The notes below the pieces were generated by a model, which saw only the letters and a program-made list of their open reading frames with translations, was not told the DNA's origin and made no database searches. This document shows, piece by piece, positions 54,344 through 62,570 of a stretch of 64,000 nucleotides of DNA. The translations under genes and the position numbers were made by a program. Source of the stretch: Flavobacterium davisii (GTDB taxonomy: Bacteria; Bacteroidota; Bacteroidia; Flavobacteriales; Flavobacteriaceae); contig NZ_CP067378.1 in assembly GCF_019565505.1 (NCBI RefSeq), forward strand, positions 744,001 through 808,000, given 5' to 3'. Every line of letters starts with the position of its first letter. The first letter of the stretch is position 1.

Positions 54344-55300
54344 TTATCTATTTTTTACCACATTCACAATTGAATCTACTATATCTAAAGTTATTTCAGC
54401 CATCGTATTTATTTTTTCATCTAAACATGGGTTTACTTCTACAACTTCTACGCAAGCTGTTTTGGGATTAGATGTTAAATGGACTAATAAATCTTTTGCT
54501 TCTTGTGGTGTAATTCCATGAGGAACAGGTGTTCCCGTTCCATGCGATGTTAAAATAGGATCCATAGAATCTACATCAAAGGATATATAAATGATGTCAC
54601 ATTGATGTAATTGTGTATTAATATTATTAACGAGGGTCCATATACCTAAATTACGAACATCTTGTACTGTATACCATTTTAGCCCTAATCTTTCTATAAC
54701 GGCTTCTTCTTCTGGTTCCGTATCTCGTACTGCAATATAAACTAGATCTTCAGGATTTATTTTGTTCGTTATACCTCCAACATTTTTCAATTGATTCCAA
54801 TAATCAACTGTTTTTTCATCTACTTTATTTATTTGACATTCTATGTTATCAATATTCATTACAGATGCTAACGGCATTCCGTGCATATTACCTGAAGGTG
54901 TTGTATAAGGTGTATGGATATCTGCGTGTGCATCAATCCAAACCACTCCAATTCTTTTATCGGGATAAGCTGATTTAACACCTGCTATGGTTCCTCCTGC
55001 CGAGCCATGATCTGCAGCTAAAATAATAGGAAATTGTTTATTCTGTAAAAGAGAAGATACTTTTGCGTTGAGTTCTTCATAAATAGAAAGCAAACCATCT
55101 ATACGCTTTGCAAAAGGGAACTTTGTAGGCTTATCTAAATAAGTATTGACATTTTTAATTGTTTCGAGAGTATTTTCACCAAAAATATAGCTCTCCTTTT
55201 TCCTAGCAGCAGCCATAATAGCTTCTGGACCTAAAGATGCTCCACGCGTACCTGCTGCAATTTCTGATTGGTTTATTAGAAAAGTAATTGACTTACTCAT
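54344..55300 (-). CDS. Arginase family protein
   Basis: 318 residues, intact. Hydrolyses arginine to ornithine and urea. The binuclear manganese site is visible: AADHGS (His98), WIDAHADIHTP (Asp123, His125, Asp127), GNMHGMP and ISFDVDSMDPILTS. GITPQEAKDLL is the usual C-terminal segment. A formiminoglutamase or agmatinase is less likely given the ThrPro/GNMHGMP pattern. Lies 87 bp before ctlX on the same strand, after the gltA terminator, with a promoter box at 55366-55373. Confidence 0.87.
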   Translation of the reverse strand: MSKSITFLINQSEIAAGTRGASLGPEAIMAAARKKESYIFGENTLETIKNVNTYLDKPTKFPFAKRIDGLLSIYEELNAKVSSLLQNKQFPIILAADHGSAGGTIAGVKSAYPDKRIGVVWIDAHADIHTPYTTPSGNMHGMPLASVMNIDNIECQINKVDEKTVDYWNQLKNVGGITNKINPEDLVYIAVRDTEPEEEAVIERLGLKWYTVQDVRNLGIWTLVNNINTQLHQCDIIYISFDVDSMDPILTSHGTGTPVPHGITPQEAKDLLVHLTSNPKTACVEVVEVNPCLDEKINTMAEITLDIVDSIVNVVKNR

Positions 55301-55365
55301 AATTTTTTAGATTGGATGATGATTGTTATATCATTAAATAACATGTATTTCATCTGTTTCGATAG

Positions 55366-55373
55366 CAAATATA
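55366..55373 (-). promoter_or_regulatory. Promoter box TATATTTG for the arginase gene
   Basis: Exact TAnnTTTG match on the minus strand, 65 bp before the arginase ATG and directly behind the gltA terminator stem. Confidence 0.5.
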
Positions 55374-55375
55374 AA

Positions 55376-55405
55376 AAAAGCCTCTTGAGAGAAGAAGCTT
55401 TTTTT
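55376..55405 (-). terminator. Terminator of gltA
   Basis: On the minus strand AAGCTTCTTCTCTCAAGAGGCTTTTTTT forms a stem with one imperfect pair followed by seven T, 19 bp after the citrate synthase stop. Confidence 0.7.
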
Positions 55406-55423
55406 CTTTTATTCATCATTAAT

Positions 55424-56707
55424 TTATCTCTTGTCCATAGAAACGAATGGTCTTAAAGGATAACCAGTATATACTTGACGAGGGCGTCCAATAGGTTCTT
55501 TGTTTAAACGCATTTCTTTCCATTGCGCAATCCATCCCGGAAGACGACCAATAGCAAATAACACAGTAAACATATCGGTTGGAATTCCTAATGCTCTATA
55601 AATGATTCCTGAGTAAAAATCTACATTTGGATATAATTTTCTGTCTACAAAATAAGGATCTACTAGTGCTGCTTCTTCTAATTGTTTTGCAATATTTAGA
55701 ATAGGATCGTTAACACCTAATTCTGCTAACACTTCGTCTGCTGCTTTTTTGATGATTTTTGCACGAGGATCGAAGTTTTTGTATACTCTGTGTCCGAATC
55801 CCATTAAACGGAAATCGTCATTTTTATCTTTGGCTCTTTCTAATGCTTTTTGTGCATCGCCACCATCTTTTTGGATTTGCTCTAACATTTCCAACACCGC
55901 TTGGTTAGCGCCACCGTGTAATGGTCCCCATAAAGCAGAAACACCTGCAGAAATAGAAGCAAATAAACCAGCGTGAGAGGAACCAACAATTCTTACTGTA
56001 GACGTTGAACAGTTTTGTTCGTGATCAGCATGTAATGTAAATAATTTATCTAAAGCGTCTATAATGGTTTTATTGGTGGCATAAGGTCCTGTAGGCAACT
56101 CAAACATTAATCGCATGAAATTTTCTACATATCCTTTTGTATTATCATAATAATTCAATGGGAACCCCATCATTTTACGATATGTCCATGTGGCAATAAC
56201 TAAAAACTTACCCATCGTTTTACAGATTGCCTCGTACATTTCGGTTTCATTTTCTACATTGACTACTTTAGGATTAAAAGCAGTTAAAGCAGATGTTAAT
56301 GAAGACAAGACTCCCATTGGGTGAGCTGTTTTGGGAAATCCATCTATAATATTCTTCATTTCTTCGTTTACCAAAGTATATTTACGAATATCATTTTCAA
56401 ATTTTTCCAATTGAGTCTTTGTTGGTAATTCTCCGAAAATAATTAAATAAGACACTTCTAAGAATGTTGCATTTGCGGCTAAATCTTCAATAGCATATCC
56501 TCTATATCTTAAGATTCCTTCTTCACCATCTAAGAAAGTAATTTCACTTGTGCAAGAACCTGAATTTTTATACCCGGGATCTATCGTGATCGCTCCTGTT
56601 AGGGCGCGTAATTTTTCAATATCGATAGCCGTTTCATTCTCAGAACCCACCATTACAGGGAACTCATATTTGTTGCCATCAAATTCTAATATCGCAGTTT
56701 TTGACAT
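55424..56707 (-). CDS. gltA: Citrate synthase
   Basis: 427 residues, intact; condenses acetyl-CoA and oxaloacetate in the TCA cycle. Catalytic regions: GSSHAGLFASI, WGPLHGGANQAVLEML (His), GFGHRVYKNFDPRAK (His) and a late DFYSGIIYRALG (Asp). The N-terminal beta-rich extension (ILEFDGNKYEFPVMVGSE) places it in the long, GltA-type II group. A TAAATTTG box at 56798-56805 gives a leader of about 85 bases. Its intactness shows that frame damage in the window is not uniform. Confidence 0.95.
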   Translation of the reverse strand: MSKTAILEFDGNKYEFPVMVGSENETAIDIEKLRALTGAITIDPGYKNSGSCTSEITFLDGEEGILRYRGYAIEDLAANATFLEVSYLIIFGELPTKTQLEKFENDIRKYTLVNEEMKNIIDGFPKTAHPMGVLSSLTSALTAFNPKVVNVENETEMYEAICKTMGKFLVIATWTYRKMMGFPLNYYDNTKGYVENFMRLMFELPTGPYATNKTIIDALDKLFTLHADHEQNCSTSTVRIVGSSHAGLFASISAGVSALWGPLHGGANQAVLEMLEQIQKDGGDAQKALERAKDKNDDFRLMGFGHRVYKNFDPRAKIIKKAADEVLAELGVNDPILNIAKQLEEAALVDPYFVDRKLYPNVDFYSGIIYRALGIPTDMFTVLFAIGRLPGWIAQWKEMRLNKEPIGRPRQVYTGYPLRPFVSMDKR

Positions 56708-56797
56708 AATTAAGTTTATGGTATTTATCTTTTACAATTGGTTTAACAAAAATAGGAATTTGATATTAATTTCAAAAACTTACCTAATGCTTTTCTC

Positions 56798-56805
56798 CAA
56801 ATTTA
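56798..56805 (-). promoter_or_regulatory. Promoter box TAAATTTG for gltA
   Basis: Exact TAnnTTTG match on the minus strand; a TTG lies 23 bp further upstream as a possible -33 element. About 90 bp before the gltA ATG. Confidence 0.55.
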
Positions 56806-56870
56806 ATAAATGTTTTGTAATTTGTTAACAATTTTAGAAAAGAAAAAAACACTCGCCAAAAGAGACTATT

Positions 56871-56944
56871 GTACAATTTTATGGGTACGAACTTCAAGCA
56901 TGCACTAGTCTAAAATTACTTAATGCTTGGACTATCGGCGAGTA
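56871..56944. repeat. Truncated copy of the intercassette repeat
   Basis: TTTTATGGGTACGAACTTC and the following 50 bp closely resemble the stretch at 60440-60495 and the last bases of the window, with scattered mismatches. It abuts the stop of the endonuclease V-fusion gene. Read on the minus strand it still encodes ADSPSIK and a stop, nearly the last residues of the SMI1-like immunity protein. Confidence 0.7.
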
Positions 56945-58222
56945 TCATTTTATAATTCCATATTCATTAGGTTCATCGTTCATAAAATCGATTCTGAATT
57001 GCTCAGGCATCTGTTGGCGAGCAATCTCAATTGCTTTTTCAAGTATAAAAGGAAGTCTTGTTGATTGCGTTGTTTCTAACACCCAATTTACACTTGTCTC
57101 TAAAGAAATCTTATGTCCTATAGAAACATATATTGGGTTTGTATTTTCTTTTGTCCGGAGGGCTTTTCCAACTACTTTTTGGTCAAATATAAGTTCTATA
57201 TGATCTGCTCTTTTATCCCCTAAATCTTCCTTTTTATAATACCCTACAAGACGTTTTTTAGCGCAACCAATAGTAGGTATATCCAGTTGAATACCCAAAA
57301 AAGTTGCGAAGCCCATATTTTTGGGATGCTCAATGCCATGTCCATCACAAAAAATAAACTGGGGTTTTACAGCTAATTTTTCAAAAGCTTTGATTGCCCA
57401 TATCGTTTCATTAAATCCAAAAACATCAGGTATGTGCATATTAATCCTATCTTCAGTATAAATTGCTTGATCTACAATTTCTTGACTATTTACATCCATA
57501 ACAGTAACGACTGCCACTATTTTTTGGGTAATATCATGATAGGCTACTGTTACTCCTCCAATAAATTGTATATCAGTTGGCAATCTATCCTCGTGTATTA
57601 TTTTTTCAATTTGCTCTTCTTGCCACACAAATTTTTCCATGAAAGTATCTTTAAATACATACCCATTACATCTTTTCATACTTCCCTGAATAAGATATTG
57701 AATAATTGTCTTCGCAAATCTTTCATATTCGCCTGTCCAACATTGACAAAAAGTATCAATATCAGTTATATAACTTTTTCCTTCTTCATATGCATCTATA
57801 ACATCTTTATTTTCTATAAATAATCTTTCCGTATTAAGATCTTTTCTTTTAACAAACATCTTCTGATAATGATTTACCCCATTCCCTTCATTAAGATAAG
57901 TCTGAAAAAAATTAATTTCAGTAAGATGATAGCATAAATGATACGCAAAAGAATACCTTTCGTTATCATCAATATAGTAACTTATTAAAAACCTTATTTC
58001 ACCATATATATATATATACATTGAAACATACAATTTATCATCCTTAAAATATGACATAAAAGAATAACCGTGATCAATACCACTAACATATAACTTCCTG
58101 TGACATGAATTATCTTCTAAATTTATATTTTCTTTTATTCCTGTAAATGATTTACCATTATGTTTTATAGAACCATTCACTTTTAAATTTTCCCAATTTT
58201 GCTGCTCAAAATAGTTTATCAT
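56945..58222 (-). CDS. Putative immunity protein: unknown N-terminal domain fused to endonuclease V-like domain
   Basis: 425 residues, intact. Residues about 1-195 match no family I recognise. Residues about 200-400 follow endonuclease V (Nfi) closely: EDRLPTDIQFIGGVTVAYHD, HIPDVFGFNE, IFCDGHGIEHPKNMGFATF, IPTIGCAKKRLVGYY, NPIYVSIGHKISLETS. Two metal ligands remain (Glu272, Asp293), but the first catalytic Asp of the GADV/GVDV motif is Thr225, so cleavage may be lost. It starts 1 bp after the stop of a YwqJ-like deaminase toxin tail, the place of an immunity gene. In Bacillus subtilis the ywqJ toxin cluster also includes an endonuclease V gene (ywqL). The role in protecting from deaminated nucleic acid is inference. 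Confidence 0.75.
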   Translation of the reverse strand: MINYFEQQNWENLKVNGSIKHNGKSFTGIKENINLEDNSCHRKLYVSGIDHGYSFMSYFKDDKLYVSMYIYIYGEIRFLISYYIDDNERYSFAYHLCYHLTEINFFQTYLNEGNGVNHYQKMFVKRKDLNTERLFIENKDVIDAYEEGKSYITDIDTFCQCWTGEYERFAKTIIQYLIQGSMKRCNGYVFKDTFMEKFVWQEEQIEKIIHEDRLPTDIQFIGGVTVAYHDITQKIVAVVTVMDVNSQEIVDQAIYTEDRINMHIPDVFGFNETIWAIKAFEKLAVKPQFIFCDGHGIEHPKNMGFATFLGIQLDIPTIGCAKKRLVGYYKKEDLGDKRADHIELIFDQKVVGKALRTKENTNPIYVSIGHKISLETSVNWVLETTQSTRLPFILEKAIEIARQQMPEQFRIDFMNDEPNEYGIIK

Positions 58223-58223
58223 T

Positions 58224-58702
58224 TTATTTGCTATTTGGAAAGAAAACCCCTTCCGTTATATAAAAACAATGCGGACAAGTAACCATGTGTTTAGTCTCTT
58301 TATCTTTTTCATCTTTTTTAACCTTCCATCTTATAACAATTTTTATATCAAGTGCTCTAATATCTGCCACACTGTTAATGCTTTTATCTTTGATTAGTTC
58401 ATTCAAAACTAACACCTCCGTATGAATCCCTGGTCGTTGAGCAGCATTCATCTTACCTAATGTAATTTTACCACCATATAACTTTTCATACAATTTACCA
58501 TCGCTATTTCCAGAACAGTCTTTTCTTATAAAATCCATATATTCTATGTGTTTTTGTAAAAGGGGTGTAAAGTACTTATAAAGTCATCATATGCTGTATC
58601 AGAATTTTCTAAAACATCTCCATTATATTTCTTTCTATTGTACTTTATAACTATGTTCTCATTTGGTAAATTACCTGATGAAACTTTATTACCATCAAAA
58701 AT
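58224..58702 (-). pseudogene. YwqJ-like deaminase toxin, C-terminal fragment cut by an IS element
   Basis: About 160 residues of a polymorphic-toxin tail. The frame runs from the IS edge (IFDGNKVSSGNLPNE...) with one base missing near 58569, into DFIRKDCSGNSDGKL. The deaminase zinc and catalytic motifs are present: PGIHTEVLVLNELI (His-x-Glu) and MVTCPHCFYITEGV (Cys-x2-Cys), as in the YwqJ deaminase family. The delivery and N-terminal part is missing: the IS3-family element ends at 58703 and beyond it lies unrelated repeat DNA. Deamination of nucleic acid bases is the known activity of the superfamily. Probably silent, but its partner gene directly downstream is intact. Confidence 0.75.
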
Positions 58703-58726
58703 CCCCTGTCTCGTCCTAAAATAAGT

Positions 58727-59688
58727 TTACATGTTTATACTTAATCCTAAAATATATTTACAACTCATTTTTAGTCCTACTATTGGTTTACAATAATAGG
58801 ACTTTTTATATAATAATTCTTCCATAATTTTTCTGTTTTTTATATTGTTATGGTGTACTTGATTTGGAGTTAGATTTCCTATACTCATATGAGGTCTTTC
58901 ATCATTATATAAATCAACAACAGCTTCCAATAAATCGCTAGCTTCTTCTACGCTATCAACTTGATAATCATTTAGATATTCTTCTTTTATAATTCCGTTA
59001 ATTCTTTCTGCAATGGCATTTTCTAATGGATCTCCATTTTCTGTCATACTTATTGCTATATTATTATTTTCTAAAAGTTTTACATATTCACTGCTACAAT
59101 ACTGAGTTCCTCTATCAGAGTGATGTATTAATTCTAATTCTTTTTTTCAATTGAAATACCTGATATTGCCATTTTTAAAGCTTCGATTGTTTGTGATGTT
59201 TGTAAACTATCTCCTAAATGAAATCCTATAATTTTTCTAGAATATGCATCAGTAATAAAACTTATATAAACAAAAACTCCTTTAATCTTCCAATAAGTTA
59301 TGGCGCTTACCCATAATTGATTAGGAGCATTAGGAACATACTCTTTTATAAGATTTGGATACCTCTTAAATCTATGGGAGGAATTTGTGGTTATTGTTTG
59401 TTTTTTTCTGCGTTTAACTAGTAGATAATTAGCTGATAACACATCAAAAAGCCTGTCTCTACCCATTTTTATTTGATGTTCTAGTAGAAATGGTTGTAAT
59501 AACTCATATAGTTTTCTACCTCCCATATGACGATGATTTTTTCTTATTTTTAAAACCTCAGAAACAATTAGTTCATCTTCAAAAACGTATTGCTCTTGAT
59601 GCCAAAAGTGTTGATAATATGCTTGTCGTGTTACACCAAGTAATCGGCAAAATATGCCTAAACCAATCTTAGGGTGGTGGTTTTTCAT
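58727..59688 (-). pseudogene. IS3 transposase OrfB (integrase core), mutated
   Basis: DDE integrase of about 320 residues. NQLWVSAITYWKIKG stands where IS3 transposases have W-x2-D-ITY, so the first catalytic Asp is Ala (codon GCC). The second Asp (HHSDRGTQYCS) and the Glu (NAIAERINGIIKEE) remain. One base is missing in the T7 run at 59141-59147. OrfB would be produced as OrfAB by -1 frameshifting at the A6G heptamer of orfA. With the Ala substitution the copy should not transpose by itself. Confidence 0.85.
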
Positions 59689-59696
59689 CTCCTGAA

Positions 59697-60077
59697 TTAC
59701 TTGGTATTGGACTTTTTTACAATATTGATTTTAAACTCTTTTTCAGAAATTTCTATCATTCTACGATAAGCCTCAGCTAAAAGTTTTGCTTCTTGAAGTT
59801 CTTTTTCAAGTTCAGTAATCGACTTTTGAGAGTCTTTTTCGTTTGTGTTGATTTTAACTGATTTCATATCAGGTAAAGATACAATTCTTGTTTTTAAAAC
59901 ATCAAAACCTCTTTCTCTTAACCAATAAGTAAGTCGACCATTACCAAGATTATGCTTTAACTCAACTTCTTTTTTGGTCATTGAACCAGTTAGATAATCA
60001 TTACAAACAAATCTTTTAAATTCTTCTGAATATCTTGATTGCCACTTTGTAGAATATTCTACTGAATATCTTTCCAT
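59697..60077 (-). CDS. IS3 transposase OrfA (helix-turn-helix)
   Basis: 126 residues, intact. N-terminal helix-turn-helix of IS3/IS150 type (YSEEFKRFVCNDYLTGSMTK, LGNGRLTYWLRERG) and a C-terminal leucine zipper-like helix (SITELEKELQEAKLLAEAYR). Near its end the sequence AAAAAAG (59712-59718 on the minus strand) is a classic slippery site; shifting by -1 there joins it in frame to VQYQVIQEMKNHHPK of OrfB. Confidence 0.85.
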   Translation of the reverse strand: MERYSVEYSTKWQSRYSEEFKRFVCNDYLTGSMTKKEVELKHNLGNGRLTYWLRERGFDVLKTRIVSLPDMKSVKINTNEKDSQKSITELEKELQEAKLLAEAYRRMIEISEKEFKINIVKKSNTK

Positions 60078-60192
60078 AATTTTACACTTTTGTGTAAACT
60101 TATTTTAGGACGAGACAGGGGCATACAAAGATTTACCATGTGTATTTAGAAAATTACGATGTTCATTTGAAGTTTTAAGATTGGCAATACTT

Positions 60193-60375
60193 TTAAACTT
60201 CTTTTGAGAAATTCTCTTTTACTTCCAACACGGCTAGCGCGAGCTTCAAGCTCGTACGCACACATAGATTTATTATTGCAAAATACAAAACTCTTGAAAA
60301 TACATCTAGCCAATTAATAGTAGTTAAACTTACACAATAAACACTTTTTTTATGGAATTTATATTCCCGACTCAT
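60193..60375 (-). pseudogene. RAYT (REP-associated tyrosine transposase) N-terminal fragment
   Basis: MSREYKFHKKSVYCVSLTTI followed by NWLDVFSRVLYF resembles the first 40 residues of Y1-transposase RAYT proteins, which usually start SREYKFH and continue with YFVSFATVNWIDVFTR. The frame then runs into the palindromic repeat and has no catalytic HxH or Tyr, so this is a remnant. A more decayed duplicate, frame-broken after the first dozen codons, lies at about 63723-63900. Confidence 0.6.
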
Positions 60376-60390
60376 TAGATTTTAGGCAAA

Positions 60391-60424
60391 CAAAAAACCA
60401 CAAGCTTTCTACTGATTGTGGTTC
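60391..60424 (-). terminator. Terminator behind the SMI1-like immunity gene
   Basis: On the minus strand AACCACAATCAGTAG, then CTTGTGGTTTTTTG: a 7-bp stem with a T6 tract, 60 bp after the stop at 60481. An identical hairpin lies at 63916-63949. Confidence 0.75.
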
Positions 60425-60480
60425 TTAATTTGGTTGTGCAACATTATGGGTACGAGCTTGAAGCTCGCACGAGCCTAAGA

Positions 60481-60945
60481 TTACTTAATACTCGGACTAT
60501 CTGGGCTTTTTACTATCTTATTATATCTTTCTAAAACAAAATCTGTAAAACTATCATTTAGTTTTCTAATAATTGGTGTATCGTTTATATCAAACGCATA
60601 TACAGGTGGATTCTCGTTGTCTTCCTCTATTGGAACATAAAAAAATGTATCTTGAAAATTAAAGAACGGTAGTATATTTTTCAACTCTGATAATTCAATG
60701 CCTTCACTTCTGTATTTTTCTATCCACTCGTAAATCCATTCTTTCAATTTTACTAATTCTTTCGTGCCATGCTCATCCGAATATTCATAAAAATTCGTCT
60801 TCTCACCCATTAACAATAAATATTCTCTTAATGCCAAAGGAATTTTAAACCCCAAGTCATTTTCAGCTAAATGAATAGACTCATTATTAGAACCTTCTAT
60901 TACCAAATTAGTATTTGCGCTATCTATAAATTTTATAAACTTCAT
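60481..60945 (-). CDS. SMI1/KNR4-like immunity protein
   Basis: 154 residues, intact. ENDLGFKIPLALREYLLLMG (about 28-47) is the SMI1/KNR4 (SUKH) fold hallmark, and YVPIEEDNENPPVYAFDI fits the second conserved block. SUKH proteins are the most frequent immunity proteins in polymorphic toxin loci. Its start lies 2 bp after the stop of the deaminase toxin, so it should neutralise that toxin. The C-terminal SPDSPSIK lies within the repeated DNA shared with 56871-56944, as if the end of the gene was supplied by the repeat. Confidence 0.8.
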   Translation of the reverse strand: MKFIKFIDSANTNLVIEGSNNESIHLAENDLGFKIPLALREYLLLMGEKTNFYEYSDEHGTKELVKLKEWIYEWIEKYRSEGIELSELKNILPFFNFQDTFFYVPIEEDNENPPVYAFDINDTPIIRKLNDSFTDFVLERYNKIVKSPDSPSIK

Positions 60946-60947
60946 TT

Positions 60948-61787
60948 CTACTTAAATGATTTTGATGTTGTAGTGATAATTTCCAAATCTACTTTAGGGA
61001 ACATTTTTTTAAATTCTTTAATAACATTAGCACATGAACCACAAGGGCATAGTTGCGTATACAGTTTAATCTCACCTTCAATACTATTAAATACCTGATT
61101 GGCTGTGTTTGGTTTTGCTCCATTTTTTAAAGCAAATTCTTCTAAAAGTTTTACTTCTGTATCGTTCACTCTATTTAATCCATCAACGATTGAAGTATGT
61201 TGTTCAAAAACAGAACTGCCTTATTTTGGATGTACAGCACCTGGAGGATTAGTTAAAATATTACCTTTTTGTGCACTTGGATAACCACTTGTAGCATGGC
61301 TTGTATAAGATTGTCCATTCTTCAAATTAACTTCTGCTTTAGCAATATTTACTTCAGGTTTTATATTATTACTGGATTTTATTAAGTCTAACGCTTCTGT
61401 TTCGGCAGTTGCCATTTTACGAACCGATACTCCAACATCCTTTAATTCATCTAGATAAGGAGCGACAGATTTAATGGCATCGTCTATTACACCTAGCTTT
61501 CCTGCTCCTATAGCATTTTCCCATTTAATATATCCTCCTGCATTTTTTATAGCAGTCAAATTTTTAGAAACTAAATCTATTTCGTCTAAATTTGTTCTAA
61601 AATCAGGAGCTTCAACAGCTAATATCCTCCATGCTTGGAAACCGTTTTCTTGTTCAACATTTTTTTTGAAAGAACTCCCTTCTGAAGAAAGATCTCTTAC
61701 TAAATCATCAAAATTACAAGATTGAGTAAAAGATAAATTTGTTACTAATAACAAAAAAATTAATACAATATTTTTAAATTTAGTCAT
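60948..61787 (-). pseudogene. Secreted deaminase toxin (BURPS668_1122-like) with an in-frame stop
   Basis: One continuous frame of 279 codons interrupted only by a TAA at codon 189 (near 61222). Signal peptide (FKNIVLIFLLLVTNLSFTQ), a helical polymorphic-toxin region (FQAWRILAVEAPDFRTNL), then after the stop the catalytic deaminase core: NDTEVKLLEEFA (Asp-x-Glu, about 209-211) and LYTQLCPCGSCANVIKEF (Cys249-x2-Cys252). Since frame is kept, the lesion is a substitution (for example Gln CAA to TAA) and not a homopolymer error. It would release an inactive 188-residue protein. A GTG restart at 61169 could give the core alone, without signal peptide. Starts 8 bp inside the upstream gene. Confidence 0.75.
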
Positions 61788-62331
61788 TTACAAATTCTTT
61801 TTTTTCTAAATTATACATCATAATTTTTGTTTCTCCTGATATTTTTTCCTTGTATAAAAAATTCGCAAAGTTTTTTACACTCCATATCTTTTCAAATTTT
61901 AATTCCTCAAACAAATATATTTTTTGAATCATTGTTTTATTGATCAAATCGACAATATATATACCACGTTCTCTTAAAACCACCGGGTGTTTTTCAATGA
62001 AAATATTTGCAATAAAATCATTGTTAGTCCCCACTTCTGCTTCATACTTATCAAAAAATAGATTTTTTGTATTTATAACTAGCAATCCATAGGGGATAAA
62101 AAGGTAGTCTCCTTTTAAAGATTCAAATATAAAATTTTCAAGATTAGATGGTAGTCCGCAAAATTTATTTTCATAATCTAAAAACACATGATTATAAATT
62201 TCATTATTACAATATAACCTAAATCGCCAGAGTGTAAGACCATTAAATGGTTCGTCAAATTCTGTTGCAATTAATTTGATTTCATGATAATTTGATTGAA
62301 AAATGTGTGATTTATCTAATGCTAAGGACAT
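61780..62331 (-). CDS. Unknown protein, putative immunity protein of an orphan toxin tail
   Basis: 183 residues, intact; no family recognised. Rich in beta-strand-like patterns (IKLIATEFDEPFNGLTLWRF, GDYLFIPYGLLVINTK) without signal peptide or membrane segment, so cytoplasmic. It starts 10 bp after the stop of a toxin-tail-like fragment and overlaps the next toxin gene by 8 bp, the position of an immunity gene in these cassettes. Function is inferred from context only. Confidence 0.5.
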   Translation of the reverse strand: MSLALDKSHIFQSNYHEIKLIATEFDEPFNGLTLWRFRLYCNNEIYNHVFLDYENKFCGLPSNLENFIFESLKGDYLFIPYGLLVINTKNLFFDKYEAEVGTNNDFIANIFIEKHPVVLRERGIYIVDLINKTMIQKIYLFEELKFEKIWSVKNFANFLYKEKISGETKIMMYNLEKKEFVND

Positions 62332-62341
62332 AGAATATCTG

Positions 62342-62570
62342 TTATTTTATTTTTTTAAATAGTTGATATGCTTCAATTGTGCTCTCTAATTTACCTGATT
62401 TTTGTGCATTTTTAAAAAACATTAATCTCTTACCAGATTTATCAATGTTAATATAGTTTACAATATCATCTGCAACATTTTTTGGTAATTTATTAAGAGC
62501 TGTTTGAACCTCAGTAACTACTGACTTCCCTTCTATTATACATTTCCCCCGCTCCCGCGCGAACAATGTC
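62342..62570 (-). pseudogene. Orphan toxin C-terminal fragment
   Basis: About 66 residues from CIIEGKSVVTEVQTALNKLP to the stop at 62342, with a basic end (SGKRLMFFKNAQKSGKLEST). The apparent upstream start (MTLFARERG) is made by the GC-rich REP palindrome at 62549-62563, so the original N-terminal part has been replaced. Its position before a small unknown gene suggests the tail of a polymorphic toxin, but I see no catalytic motif. Confidence 0.4.
62549..62563. repeat. REP half-site
   Basis: CCGCTCCCGCGCGAA, identical to the first 15 bases of the REP at 62637-62661, in an AT-rich setting. It marks the point where the orphan toxin tail is cut. Confidence 0.7.

Larger units (their letters stand above)
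58703..60121. mobile_element. IS3-family insertion sequence, inactive
   Basis: About 1.42 kb bounded by perfect terminal inverted repeats of some 29 bp (starting CCCCTGTCTCGTCCTAAAAT at 58703, with its complement ending at 60121). It holds orfA and orfB in the IS3 arrangement. No target-site duplication: flanks read AAAAT on the left and CATAC on the right, so the two sides were probably joined by a later deletion or recombination. Confidence 0.9.
60122..60480. repeat. Intercassette repeat, copy A
   Basis: About 335 bp (60146-60480) are nearly identical to 63676-64000, and the last 55 bp recur at 56871-56944. It contains one unit of the 42-bp minisatellite (60121-60165), a 19-bp perfect inverted repeat (60239-60257 and 60450-60468) whose arms are themselves palindromic, a RAYT N-terminal fragment and a terminator. 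It lies at the 3' end of the SMI1-like immunity gene and reaches into its last codons. Confidence 0.8.

Noticed and set aside
56945..58222. Ordinary housekeeping endonuclease V
   Set aside because: It is twice the usual length, has an unknown N-terminal domain, lacks the first catalytic Asp and stands directly behind a toxin tail.
60193..60375. Independent small protein gene
   Set aside because: Its start matches only the RAYT N-terminus, the rest runs into a palindrome, and the second copy near 63.8 kb is frame-broken.
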